This document shows, piece after piece, positions 25,434-33,498 of a stretch of 64,000 nucleotides of DNA. How positions within the stretch are numbered: the stretch's first letter is position 1; each line of letters starts with the position of its first letter. Source of the DNA: a virus; IMG/VR virus record IMGVR_UViG_3300022907_000007, positions 1-64,000 of that record; one strand, 5' to 3'. Position numbers and translations under genes: made by a program. The notes below the pieces were generated by a model. The model was not told where the DNA came from, made no database searches, and saw only the letters and a program-made list of their open reading frames with translations.

Positions 25434-25450
25434 TGTTAACCGAGTTAACC
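25434..25450. repeat. 17-bp double palindrome, site 8
   Basis: TGTTAACCGAGTTAACC (first base T). Directly upstream of the leftward promoter candidate. Confidence 0.85.
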
Positions 25451-25827
25451 TTGTATATTTCTATCGATATGGCTGGGGTGATAGTTTAATACTATGGGGA
25501 GGCTATAGCGGGTACTTATCAGACCCTCACATTCAATAGTCTGGGGCAATGATTGCGTTATCTAGCAAGAACTATGCCAACTTTTCCATGCAAGAGGCGT
25601 GCCAACTATGGAGGGGCGGGGGAGGCGCACAACAGTACGTCGAATATAGTGTACCTGCTTAGACACAATAAAGGGTGAAATTAGGATTTAAATAAGAATG
25701 GTTCGCATTTGCGTAAAAGAGCTATAAGTATATTGTTATTAATAGTAAAAATCAATCGCGCACTGCGGAGAACAGTCTACTGAAACCCGCTGAGTAAAGG
25801 GAATCTGTACTGATCTTTAAAAAGAGC
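25451..25827. other. Gene-free divergent intergenic region
   Basis: No open frame with a ribosome site, no tRNA and no repeat was recognised. It separates the leftward replication module from the rightward packaging module, next to the terminase genes, where T7-like phages often carry genome ends or origins. Contains purine-rich GGAGGGGCGGGGGAGG around 25611. Function not determined. Confidence 0.5.
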
Positions 25828-25856
25828 TTGACATTTACTAAAAAGTATGCTACAAT
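25828..25856 (+). promoter_or_regulatory. Sigma70-type promoter of packaging operon
   Basis: TTGACA (25828-25833), 17-bp spacer, TACAAT (25851-25856) with TGC extension. 91 bp before the small terminase candidate. Confidence 0.9.
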
Positions 25857-25874
25857 ATTAGCACTAAAGAGATA

Positions 25875-25926
25875 CGCAAGAGACATATGCAAAAGAATTA
25901 ATATTTAAAAGTAATAATCTCTTGCG
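25875..25926 (+). promoter_or_regulatory. Leader inverted repeat (5' UTR hairpin)
   Basis: CGCAAGAGA (25875-25883) and TCTCTTGCG (25918-25926) form a 9-bp stem with an AT-rich 34-nt loop, ending 21 bp before the next ATG. The loop start GACATATGCAA recurs in the leader of the leftward promoter at 22153, so both transcripts may share a processing or stability element (inference). Confidence 0.55.
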
Positions 25927-25947
25927 ATAAACTACATAGAGTACAGA

Positions 25948-26331
25948 ATGACTGAGAATACTCAACCTAAAAAGCGTGGAAGACCCAAGAAGAGTCTTGT
26001 TGAATCCAAGAAGCCGGGCAATCGCGGTGTTAGAGGAAGACCTCCCGGCGATGCGGCGGCAATCAATGAGTTCAAAGCCCGATTGTTGTCCTCTCCACGG
26101 TCGCAAAAGGTACTCGATAGTATTATGAGTGCCGCATTAGACGATGAACACAAGAATCAAGCGGCGGCATGGAAGTTATTAATGGATCGTATGTTACCCG
26201 TTAGTTATTTCGAGAAAGATAAAAACAATATGGGGCGATCTGCTGTATCTATTACCATCACTGGTGTAGGTGGAGAAACTGTAATCACAAATGACGAGGA
26301 TATAATTGATGTTACCCCCGAATCTGATTGA
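25948..26331 (+). CDS. Terminase small subunit candidate
   Basis: 127 residues. Two AT-hook-like basic motifs near the N-terminus (KKRGRPKK, GVRGRPPG), a helical centre (AALDDEHKNQAAAWKLLMDR) and an acidic C-terminus. First gene of the packaging operon. Short basic-helical proteins in this slot are DNA recognition subunits of terminases (T7 gp18-like). Assignment rests on position and features. Confidence 0.6.
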   Translation: MTENTQPKKRGRPKKSLVESKKPGNRGVRGRPPGDAAAINEFKARLLSSPRSQKVLDSIMSAALDDEHKNQAAAWKLLMDRMLPVSYFEKDKNNMGRSAVSITITGVGGETVITNDEDIIDVTPESD

Positions 26332-26761
26332 TGTCATCAAGGAAGACCTTGTTAAACACGAAGGATACGTAACAGAAATCTATCTATGTTCTGAGAACTA
26401 CCCTACCTTTGGGATTGGTCACATGGTTACGGAAAATGATATGGAACATACGTGGCCTGTTGGTACACCAGTGACTGATGAGCGTATCCTCCAAGTATTC
26501 CATGATGATTGTAACGCCGCTTGCGTAGATGCAAGTGCATTGTTCCTAAACTTTAGCTCACATCCTGAAGATGTACAGCGTGTGTTAGTGAACATGGCGT
26601 TTAATCTAGGGCGTTCACGCTTAGGTAAGTTTAAGAATATGATTACTGCTGTCAATGAGGGGAACTACTCCAAGGCCGCAGATGAGATGGTAGATTCAAA
26701 GTGGTATCGTCAGGTTAAACGCCGTGGCGAAGAACTCGTGGAGATAATGCGTGGCGTATAA
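26309..26761 (+). CDS. Endolysin, GH24 lysozyme
   Basis: 150 residues from the ATG at 26309. Catalytic triad by T4 lysozyme spacing: E18 (KHEG), C27, T33 (YPTFGIGH), that is E-8aa-C-5aa-T. The usual Asp is Cys, as in several phage lysozymes and the active T4 D20C variant. Cleaves peptidoglycan glycan strands. No signal peptide, so it needs a holin. Sits between the two terminase genes. Confidence 0.85.
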   Translation: MLPPNLIDVIKEDLVKHEGYVTEIYLCSENYPTFGIGHMVTENDMEHTWPVGTPVTDERILQVFHDDCNAACVDASALFLNFSSHPEDVQRVLVNMAFNLGRSRLGKFKNMITAVNEGNYSKAADEMVDSKWYRQVKRRGEELVEIMRGV

Positions 26762-27797
26762 AGTACAAGCAGGCGATACTCTAGGTAAGATCGCACAGAA
26801 TCAAGGCGCAACTCTGGAACAGATCCTAGCATTGAACCCAGAGATTACAAACCCTAACATGATCCGTGCAGGTCAAGACATTCTCCTACCTGATACACCA
26901 GAGGATGAAGTTGTTTCCTTGGAATCAGAGTTTGATGCTCCTGCACCTGTAGAGCCACGTAACCTTGCTGAGGTTGTTCCTCCTGTGGAAGAAGAGTCTA
27001 GCATGGTAGACAGTATGTTTGGCGCAATAGGAGACATAGGAGCAGGATTAGTGAATATGTTAATCCCTTCTGCGCGTGCTGATGTATCTGAAGTTCCTGA
27101 AGAGAATGTTATTAAGGTTGGTGAGCCTCCTCCTGTAGAAGCTGTAGCAGACATCGCTGCATCTAAGAACCCTGCAAGTGTAGCCATGAAGTATCTTGGT
27201 ATGTCAGAAGATGACAAGGAAGGAGCAGAAGCAATACGTGGATTCTTTGATAATGCTGTGGGTAACTGGCGTGCAGATATGACACCAGAACAGTTTGCAA
27301 AAGAAACTCCGTGGTGTGCGGCATTTGTTACACAGGTACTACGTGACTCAGGTGTCAACCCTCAAGAAGAACTAGGGCAAGACAGCTTTAATCAAATACG
27401 TGCCTCGTCCTATGCCAAAGCAGGCGTAGGGGTTTCTCCTGAGTTAGCTAAGCCCGGTGACATAATGGTTAAATTCCATGACGAAGCTACGCGAAAGAAA
27501 TATAATACTGGACCTGCTCATGCGGGTATTGTTGTTAAAGTTGAAGGCGACACAGTATGGTACGTTGGTGGTAACACAGGCGATAAAGTTGAAGTATCTT
27601 CATATAGTTTGAAGGATAATGATATTCGGTTGCGTCGAGTTCGTGGTGCTTCAGATATTCCTCCAGAAAGTTTACCTTCAATTACTGAGCTACGTATTGG
27701 TAAAGCAGGTCGGAAGATTGCAGATGAGTTATCTAGTTTCTTTTCTGCAAGTGCCGCTTCTCCACAAGATCCAAATGTAAATATCAATGGAGCTTAA
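26751..27797 (+). CDS. LysM plus cysteine-peptidase wall hydrolase
   Basis: 348 residues, GTG start with GGAG 7 bases before. LysM (residues 2-48: YKVQAGDTLGKIA...LNP...IRAGQDILLP) binds peptidoglycan. After a Pro/Glu-rich linker comes a papain-like domain with ETPWCAAFV (C189) and GPAHAGIVV (H257), as in CHAP/TIGR02594-type amidases. Could be a second lysin or a virion-borne entry enzyme. Overlaps both neighbouring genes by 11 bp. Confidence 0.75.
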   Translation: MAYKVQAGDTLGKIAQNQGATLEQILALNPEITNPNMIRAGQDILLPDTPEDEVVSLESEFDAPAPVEPRNLAEVVPPVEEESSMVDSMFGAIGDIGAGLVNMLIPSARADVSEVPEENVIKVGEPPPVEAVADIAASKNPASVAMKYLGMSEDDKEGAEAIRGFFDNAVGNWRADMTPEQFAKETPWCAAFVTQVLRDSGVNPQEELGQDSFNQIRASSYAKAGVGVSPELAKPGDIMVKFHDEATRKKYNTGPAHAGIVVKVEGDTVWYVGGNTGDKVEVSSYSLKDNDIRLRRVRGASDIPPESLPSITELRIGKAGRKIADELSSFFSASAASPQDPNVNINGA

Positions 27798-29040
27798 TGT
27801 TGAGTTGCTTCCTTGGCAACAGGAAGTCTTTAACGATCCAACACGATTCAAGATTGTAGCGGCAGGGCGGCGTACTGGTAAGTCTCGTCTAGCCGCGTGG
27901 CAGTTGATTATCTATGGACTGCAAACAAACCGTGGTCATGTGTTTTATGTTGCTCCGACTCAGGGGCAGGCTCGTGACATTATGTGGTCTACTCTGCTAG
28001 AGTTAGCACATCCTGTTATTAAAACATCCCACATTAACAACTTGCAAATCACTCTTATTAACGGTTGCACTATCTCACTGAAGGGTGCTGACAGGCCAGA
28101 GACGATGCGTGGTGTATCCCTAAAGTTCCTTGTTATGGACGAATATGCGGATATGAAGCCTAGTGTGTGGGAACAGATCCTACGTCCTGCGCTTGCTGAC
28201 CAGAAGGGTGAAGCCATGTTTATTGGTACACCGATGGGACGTAACCACTTCTATGAACTGTATCACTATGCAGAGTTAGGAGATGATGATAGCTACAAGG
28301 CGTGGCACTTTACATCATACGATAACCCATTGCTAGACCCTGAAGAGATTGACACAGCCAAGAAGTCAATGTCTAGCTATGCATTCCGTCAAGAGTTCCT
28401 TGCCTCGTTTGAAGCATCAGGCAGTGAAGTATTCAAAGAAAATTGGATACAGTTTGATGACGAAGAACCAGAACTTGGTGATTACTACATTGCAGTTGAC
28501 TTAGCAGGTTTCGCAGATGTGGAATCGGCTACCAAGTCTAAGAATAAAAAACTTGACCAAACAGCAATTGCAATTGTTAAAGCAAGTGAGAACGGATGGT
28601 GGGTAGCGGATATTGTACATGGACGATGGGATATCAAAAAGACCGCCAAGAAAATATTCGATGCTGTAGAACATTATCAACCAGTTGCGGTTGGTATCGA
28701 AAAAGGGGCATTGAAGAATGCGGTACTGCCTTATCTTACAGACGTGATGAAGTCCAAACAAAGATTCTTCAGAGTGGAAGAGTTGACACACGGCAACAAG
28801 AAAAAAACTGATCGTGTTGTGTGGGCTTTGCAAGGACGTTTTGAACACGGACAGATAACATTAAACAAAGGCGACTGGACTGCTAACTTTCTTGATGAGT
28901 TGTTTCAGTTTCCCAATGCCCTAGTGCATGATGACTTAGTAGATGCTCTGGCATACATTGACCAGTTAGCAAAAGTGTCGTACTTCTACGATTATGAAGA
29001 AGACGACTTTGAAATTTTAGACCCTGTAGCAGGATATTAA
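27787..29040 (+). CDS. Terminase large subunit
   Basis: 417 residues. ATPase: Walker A AAGRRTGKS (25-33), Walker B FLVMDEYADM, coupling region IGTPMGRNHFYELYH. RNase H-like nuclease: YIAVDLAGFAD, GIEKG and HDDLVDALAY acidic residues. Motor and nuclease that package concatemeric DNA into the prohead. Shorter than T7 gp19 (586); the compact type is common in marine podophages. Confidence 0.95.
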   Translation: MELNVELLPWQQEVFNDPTRFKIVAAGRRTGKSRLAAWQLIIYGLQTNRGHVFYVAPTQGQARDIMWSTLLELAHPVIKTSHINNLQITLINGCTISLKGADRPETMRGVSLKFLVMDEYADMKPSVWEQILRPALADQKGEAMFIGTPMGRNHFYELYHYAELGDDDSYKAWHFTSYDNPLLDPEEIDTAKKSMSSYAFRQEFLASFEASGSEVFKENWIQFDDEEPELGDYYIAVDLAGFADVESATKSKNKKLDQTAIAIVKASENGWWVADIVHGRWDIKKTAKKIFDAVEHYQPVAVGIEKGALKNAVLPYLTDVMKSKQRFFRVEELTHGNKKKTDRVVWALQGRFEHGQITLNKGDWTANFLDELFQFPNALVHDDLVDALAYIDQLAKVSYFYDYEEDDFEILDPVAGY

Positions 29041-29041
29041 C

Positions 29042-31009
29042 ATGGACTATGATCATAACCACGAAGACCCCACATCATTAGAAGGTTGGGTTATACACAA
29101 GTGCAACCAATGGCGTGACCACTTTGAGTCAAACTATCAAGAAAAGTTTGATGAGTATTATCGTCTATGGCGTGGCATCTGGGCTGAAGAAGATTCAATG
29201 CGTGCATCAGAGCGTTCACGTCTTATCTCTCCTGCATTACAACAAGCTGTTGAGTCTGCTGTTGCTGAAGTAGAAGAAGCAACCTTTGGGCGTGGTAAAT
29301 GGTTTGACATCAAGGATGACTTTGCTGATGAGCAACCACAAGACATCCAAGTCTTACGTACTCAACTTGATGAGGATATGACTTTTGCTAAAGCTCGTAA
29401 GGCAATTGCAGAATGTTTAATTAACTCTGCTGTCTTTGGTACAGGAATTGGTGAAATCATTTTGGATGAAGTCAATGAGCTACGTCCTGCAACTCAACCA
29501 ATCATGGACGGTGAGATGACAGCCGTAGGTGTGACAGAACAACCTCGTACTCTTGTTAAGCTACGTCCGGTTATGCCTCAGAACTTTTTGATTGATCCAG
29601 TTGCTACAAGTATTGAAGAAGCATTGGGTGTAGCAATTGATGAGTTTGTACCTTTACATCAAATTGAGATTGCTCAAGAAGCAGGCATCTATCGTGACGT
29701 TGACGTTGCTGTAGCGGCTCCTGATACAGACATTGAGCCTGATCAAGATCTAACAATTTACATGGATGATAAGGTTCGTCTAACAAAGTATTATGGTCTT
29801 GTTCCTCGTGAGTTATTTGAAGAAGCTCTGTATGATCCTGAAGGCGAAGACAAACCTACTGACGAAGAACTAGAAGAATACAGCGGATACATCGAAGCAA
29901 TTGTTGTTATTGCTAATGGTGGTACTCTTCTTAAGATTGAAGCAAACCCATACATGATGCAGGATCGTCCTGTTATTGCTTTCCCTTGGGATGTAGTACC
30001 TAGTCGTTTCTGGGGGCGTGGTATTTGTGAGAAAGGCTACAACGCACAAAAAGCCCTTGACACCGAACTACGCGCACGTATTGATGCCTTGGCATTGACT
30101 GTACATCCAATGATGGCTGTAGACGCTTCTAGGCTCCCTCGTGGTGCTAAGCTAGAGGTACGTCCGGGCAAAGCAATCTTGACTAATGGTAACCCTTCAG
30201 AGATCCTTCAGCCATTTAATTTTGGTACGCTTGATCCTAATACCTTTAACCAAGCGGCTACCCTACAGCAGATGGTACAGCAAGCAACAGGTGCTATTGA
30301 TGCCGCAGGGATTCCTGGGTCAATCAATGGAGACTCAACAGCGGCAGGTATTTCAATGTCACTGGGTGCTATTATTAAGCGGCACAAGCGTACATTGATT
30401 AACTTCCAAGACTCGTTCTTACTACCGTTTGTAACTAAAGCGGCTCATCGGTATATGCAATTCAGTCCTGAGTTGTATCCAATCAAAGACTTTAAGTTTG
30501 TTGCAAGCAGTTCACTTGGGATTATTGCTCGTGAATATGAAGTCACTCAGTTAGTTCAGTTACTACAAACTATGAGTCCTGAGTCTCCTATGTATCCAAT
30601 GTTGATTGAATCAATTGTGGATAATATGAACTTAAGCAACCGTGAGCAAATCATTGAAGGATTGAAACAGGCTAACCAACCTGATCCTCAACAACAAGAA
30701 ATGCAACAGATGCAAGTACAAATGGAAATGGCTCAGAAGGAAGAGACCATTAAAAATATCCAAGCACAAACTGCTGAGATTCAATCGCGTGTACAACAGA
30801 ATGAGATTGAGTCGCAATTGCTTCCATTGGATGCAGAGACACGTCGTATTGCGGTACAGCTTAAGGCAGGCGGTAGTGATGACGTAGATAAAGAGTTTGA
30901 GCGTAGAGCTAAACTTGCAGAGCTTGTACTCAAAGAACGTGAGATTGCAAGTAAAGAAGACATAGTTGAACAACAAATGAGGAAATCTAATGGTAGTTAC
31001 CAAGCGTGA
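29042..31009 (+). CDS. Portal protein (phage A)
   Basis: 655 residues, 1 bp after the terminase stop. Pattern typical of podophage portals: N-terminal ESNYQEKFDEYYRLWRGIW and RSRLISPALQQAVESAVAEVEE, central FPWDVVPSRFWGRGICE, C-terminal long Gln/Glu coiled coil (barrel). Dodecameric ring at the capsid vertex for DNA passage. Order terminase-portal-scaffold-coat supports it. Not close to portal of phage B. Confidence 0.85.
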   Translation: MDYDHNHEDPTSLEGWVIHKCNQWRDHFESNYQEKFDEYYRLWRGIWAEEDSMRASERSRLISPALQQAVESAVAEVEEATFGRGKWFDIKDDFADEQPQDIQVLRTQLDEDMTFAKARKAIAECLINSAVFGTGIGEIILDEVNELRPATQPIMDGEMTAVGVTEQPRTLVKLRPVMPQNFLIDPVATSIEEALGVAIDEFVPLHQIEIAQEAGIYRDVDVAVAAPDTDIEPDQDLTIYMDDKVRLTKYYGLVPRELFEEALYDPEGEDKPTDEELEEYSGYIEAIVVIANGGTLLKIEANPYMMQDRPVIAFPWDVVPSRFWGRGICEKGYNAQKALDTELRARIDALALTVHPMMAVDASRLPRGAKLEVRPGKAILTNGNPSEILQPFNFGTLDPNTFNQAATLQQMVQQATGAIDAAGIPGSINGDSTAAGISMSLGAIIKRHKRTLINFQDSFLLPFVTKAAHRYMQFSPELYPIKDFKFVASSSLGIIAREYEVTQLVQLLQTMSPESPMYPMLIESIVDNMNLSNREQIIEGLKQANQPDPQQQEMQQMQVQMEMAQKEETIKNIQAQTAEIQSRVQQNEIESQLLPLDAETRRIAVQLKAGGSDDVDKEFERRAKLAELVLKEREIASKEDIVEQQMRKSNGSYQA

Positions 31010-31145
31010 GTTCCAAGAAATCATTGATCAAATGAATGGTATCTTGACAAAACTTGACAGCCGTATCAAAGACTTAGAAGATACTAAGACTCCTCGTAAT
31101 ACTAAGCCTGCAAAAAGTGTGCCAAAAGACTTGACAAATGAATAA
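30990..31145 (+). CDS. 51-residue coiled-coil mini-protein
   Basis: Starts inside the portal 3' end with AGGAAA upstream: MVVTKREFQEIIDQMNGILT, then heptads (LTKLDSRIKDLED) and a basic tail. Overlaps the -35 of the next promoter. Short gene usually missed. Probably expressed with the portal; function unknown. Confidence 0.55.
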   Translation: MVVTKREFQEIIDQMNGILTKLDSRIKDLEDTKTPRNTKPAKSVPKDLTNE

Positions 31146-31159
31146 AAGTATGGTATAAT
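31131..31159 (+). promoter_or_regulatory. Sigma70-type promoter for capsid genes
   Basis: TTGACA (31131-31136), 17-bp spacer, TATAAT (31154-31159), TGG extension. 27 bp before the 77-residue gene; gives extra transcription of scaffold and coat. Confidence 0.9.
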
Positions 31160-31186
31160 ATTTGCTTATAAATTAGGAGAAACTCT

Positions 31187-31420
31187 TTGAGTCCTGAAGA
31201 ACAAAAGTATTACGAAACTTATTTTGATCTGTTCATGACAGATGGTTGGAAACAATTCATCGAAGAGATCAACGAAATTCTTGATAGACATCGTATAGAA
31301 GATATTAAGAATGAAACACATTTAGCGTTTGTCAAAGGTGAACGCGATGCACTGTTCAGAGTGAGACGCTTTGAGACAGGTATCAAAACAGCTTATGACG
31401 TATTGCAGGGGCCGAAATAA
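31187..31420 (+). CDS. Small protein between portal and scaffold
   Basis: 77 residues with a TTG start preceded by AGGAGA. SPEEQKYYETYFDLFMTDGWKQ and FVKGERDALFRV are typical of a small gene found between portal and scaffold in T7-like marine phages. Function unknown. Confidence 0.65.
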   Translation: MSPEEQKYYETYFDLFMTDGWKQFIEEINEILDRHRIEDIKNETHLAFVKGERDALFRVRRFETGIKTAYDVLQGPK

Positions 31421-31632
31421 TGCTTAGGCGATACGATTATAAATGCACCGTATGTAACCATACAGAGGAAGACTGGGCTGACTCGTCAGACTGTGACTTC
31501 TCAACCTGTAAGGAATGCGGTGAAACATCAGTACGGATAATCTCTCCTGTCCGAACACATTTCGTTGGTCACGGTTGGCCGGATAAAGACGATAGGTGGG
31601 CTAAGGATCATGAGAGAGCCGCACGTAAATAA
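31420..31632 (+). CDS. Zinc-ribbon protein (FmdB-like)
   Basis: 70 residues. YDYKCTVCNHTEE and CKECGETS form C-x2-C...C-x2-C. N-terminal pattern is that of FmdB-type zinc ribbons. Overlaps the previous stop (TAATG). Role in phage unknown. Confidence 0.65.
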   Translation: MLRRYDYKCTVCNHTEEDWADSSDCDFSTCKECGETSVRIISPVRTHFVGHGWPDKDDRWAKDHERAARK

Positions 31633-31666
31633 CTTTCCATAATGCTACGGCACGGAGTTTAACAAT

Positions 31667-32485
31667 ATGGCACGTTTTATAGATGAGAGTCCCGAGTATC
31701 AACCAGAAGACGGGGAAGCACTCGCTAACTTAGAAGATGAAGAGACGCAGATTCCGGAAGAGGAACAACCTGCAGAACCTGAAGAGATTCAAGAAGCACA
31801 AGAAGAAAGCATTCCTGAGAAATATCAGGGTAAGGATATCAAAGATGTTGTCCGAATGCATCAAGAGGCTGAGAAACTTTTAGGTAAACAATCATCAGAA
31901 GTTGGTGAGTTACGTCAGATAGTTGATAATTTCGTAAAGACGCAACTTGAAGCCAATAGCCCACAAAAAGAAGAAGACGAAGAAGACGACATTGATTTCT
32001 TTGATGATCCAAAGAAAGCAGTAGAGCGAGCAATTGCGAAGCATCCTAAAATTAGGGAAGCAGAAGAAGTTACTCGCGCCATGAAGCAACAGGAGATCCT
32101 AAACAAACTCCAACGTAGCCATCCCGATTTCAATGAAATCATTCAGGATAGTAGGTTTGGAGAATGGGTAGCGGCTTCTAAGGTACGGACTGAATTGTAC
32201 CAACGTGCAGACCAACGGTTTGACTTTGACAGTGCTGATGAACTTTTAAATACTTGGAAGGAACGTCAGAACTTAGTTAGTGAAACTGTTGAGATGCAAG
32301 AGGCTGACCGTAAGCGTCAGTTAAAATCTGCTTCTACTGGTACTGCTAAAGGGTCAGGCGAAAAGCCAAGTCGTAAAGTCTATCGTCGTGCTGATATTAT
32401 TAAACTTATGCAAACAGACCCTAACAGATATCAAGAACTGGCGGCTGAGATTCGCCAAGCATATGCTGAGGGTCGAGTTAAATAG
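31667..32485 (+). CDS. Scaffolding protein (phage A)
   Basis: 272 residues, Glu/Gln-rich helix, acidic first half, basic C-terminus (KPSRKVYRRADIIKLM), which usually binds the coat. Directly before the coat gene. Contains the KYQGKDIKDVVRMHQEAE pattern seen in T7-like scaffolds. Directs coat assembly and leaves before DNA packaging. Confidence 0.8.
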   Translation: MARFIDESPEYQPEDGEALANLEDEETQIPEEEQPAEPEEIQEAQEESIPEKYQGKDIKDVVRMHQEAEKLLGKQSSEVGELRQIVDNFVKTQLEANSPQKEEDEEDDIDFFDDPKKAVERAIAKHPKIREAEEVTRAMKQQEILNKLQRSHPDFNEIIQDSRFGEWVAASKVRTELYQRADQRFDFDSADELLNTWKERQNLVSETVEMQEADRKRQLKSASTGTAKGSGEKPSRKVYRRADIIKLMQTDPNRYQELAAEIRQAYAEGRVK

Positions 32486-32504
32486 CTATTAGGAGATATT
32501 TACA

Positions 32505-33440
32505 ATGGCAAACTTAACCCCCGCAAGTAACAATACCGTTACTTTAGCAAACGCGGCTACGTTCATTCCAGAACTGTGGTCAGATGAAATCATTGCGGCG
32601 TACAAGCAAAACCTCGTTCTTGCTAACCTCGTAAACAAAATGCCTATGACTGGTAAGAAAGGTGATACTCTTCACATTCCTAAGCCTGTCCGTGGCGCGG
32701 CCAATGCTAAGACAGCGGCTGACACTGTAACAATTCAACAGACTGCTAACACAGAAGTTATAATCACTATCGACAAGCACTACGAATACTCACGCTTGAT
32801 CGAGGACATCACAGAAGTACAGGCGTTGGATTCACTCCGCCGTTTCTACACTGACGATGCAGGTTACGCTCTTGCTAAGCAAGTCGATGACGATCTGTTC
32901 GCAGAGTTGTTGAACGTGTCAAACGATGCAGGTACTGCTGATGGTGCTGATGCTACTCAGTCTCACTACCAGATCAACGGTGCATCTGATGTCTTGATTG
33001 ACTACGATGACTCTACTGCTCTTGAAGCGTTCTCTGATGCGGCTTTCCGCAACATGATTCAACGGTTGGATGATGCTGATGTTCCTATGGAAGGTCGTGT
33101 ATTGATTATCCCTCCTGTGATTCGCAACACTATCATGGGCATTGAGCGTTACGTGTCTTCTGACTTTGTCAACGGTCGTGGTGTTAACAACGGTCAGATT
33201 GGTCAGCTTTACGGTGTTGACGTTTACGTTACATCTAACGCTCCAACTGTCACTGGTACTACCACTTCTGGTCGTGTCATGACTATGATGCACAAGGACG
33301 CTTTCGTTCTTGCAGAGCAAATGGCTGTACGTTCACAGACTCAGTACAAGCAAGAGTTCCTTGCGAACTTGTTCACTGCTGACACTCTGTACGGCACCAA
33401 GGTTCTCCGTCAAGAGAACGTACTCTCTGTTGTAGTATAA
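32505..33440 (+). CDS. Major capsid protein (phage A)
   Basis: 311 residues; AGGAGA before the ATG. N-terminal ATFIPELWSDEIIAAYKQNLV, KGDTLHIPKP and DKHYEYSRLIEDI, and P-domain-like QVDDDLFAEL fit HK97-fold coats of T7-like marine podophages. Smooth codon use and a terminator right after suggest high expression. Different family pattern from the coat of phage B. Confidence 0.85.
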   Translation: MANLTPASNNTVTLANAATFIPELWSDEIIAAYKQNLVLANLVNKMPMTGKKGDTLHIPKPVRGAANAKTAADTVTIQQTANTEVIITIDKHYEYSRLIEDITEVQALDSLRRFYTDDAGYALAKQVDDDLFAELLNVSNDAGTADGADATQSHYQINGASDVLIDYDDSTALEAFSDAAFRNMIQRLDDADVPMEGRVLIIPPVIRNTIMGIERYVSSDFVNGRGVNNGQIGQLYGVDVYVTSNAPTVTGTTTSGRVMTMMHKDAFVLAEQMAVRSQTQYKQEFLANLFTADTLYGTKVLRQENVLSVVV

Positions 33441-33449
33441 ACAGAGTCC

Positions 33450-33472
33450 GGGGGAGTCTACTCAGGCTCCCC
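33450..33472 (+). terminator. Terminator after coat gene
   Basis: GGGGAG (33451-33456) and CTCCCC (33467-33472) with a 10-nt loop, followed by TATCTTATTTCT. Ends most coat transcription before the fibre genes. Confidence 0.65.
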
Positions 33473-33498
33473 TATCTTATTTCTAACTGGAGAGTGTA

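Noticed and set aside
12922-25450. Palindromic 17-mers as a CRISPR-like array
   Set aside because: The copies are kilobases apart, several inside genes, with no spacers of constant size and no cas genes.
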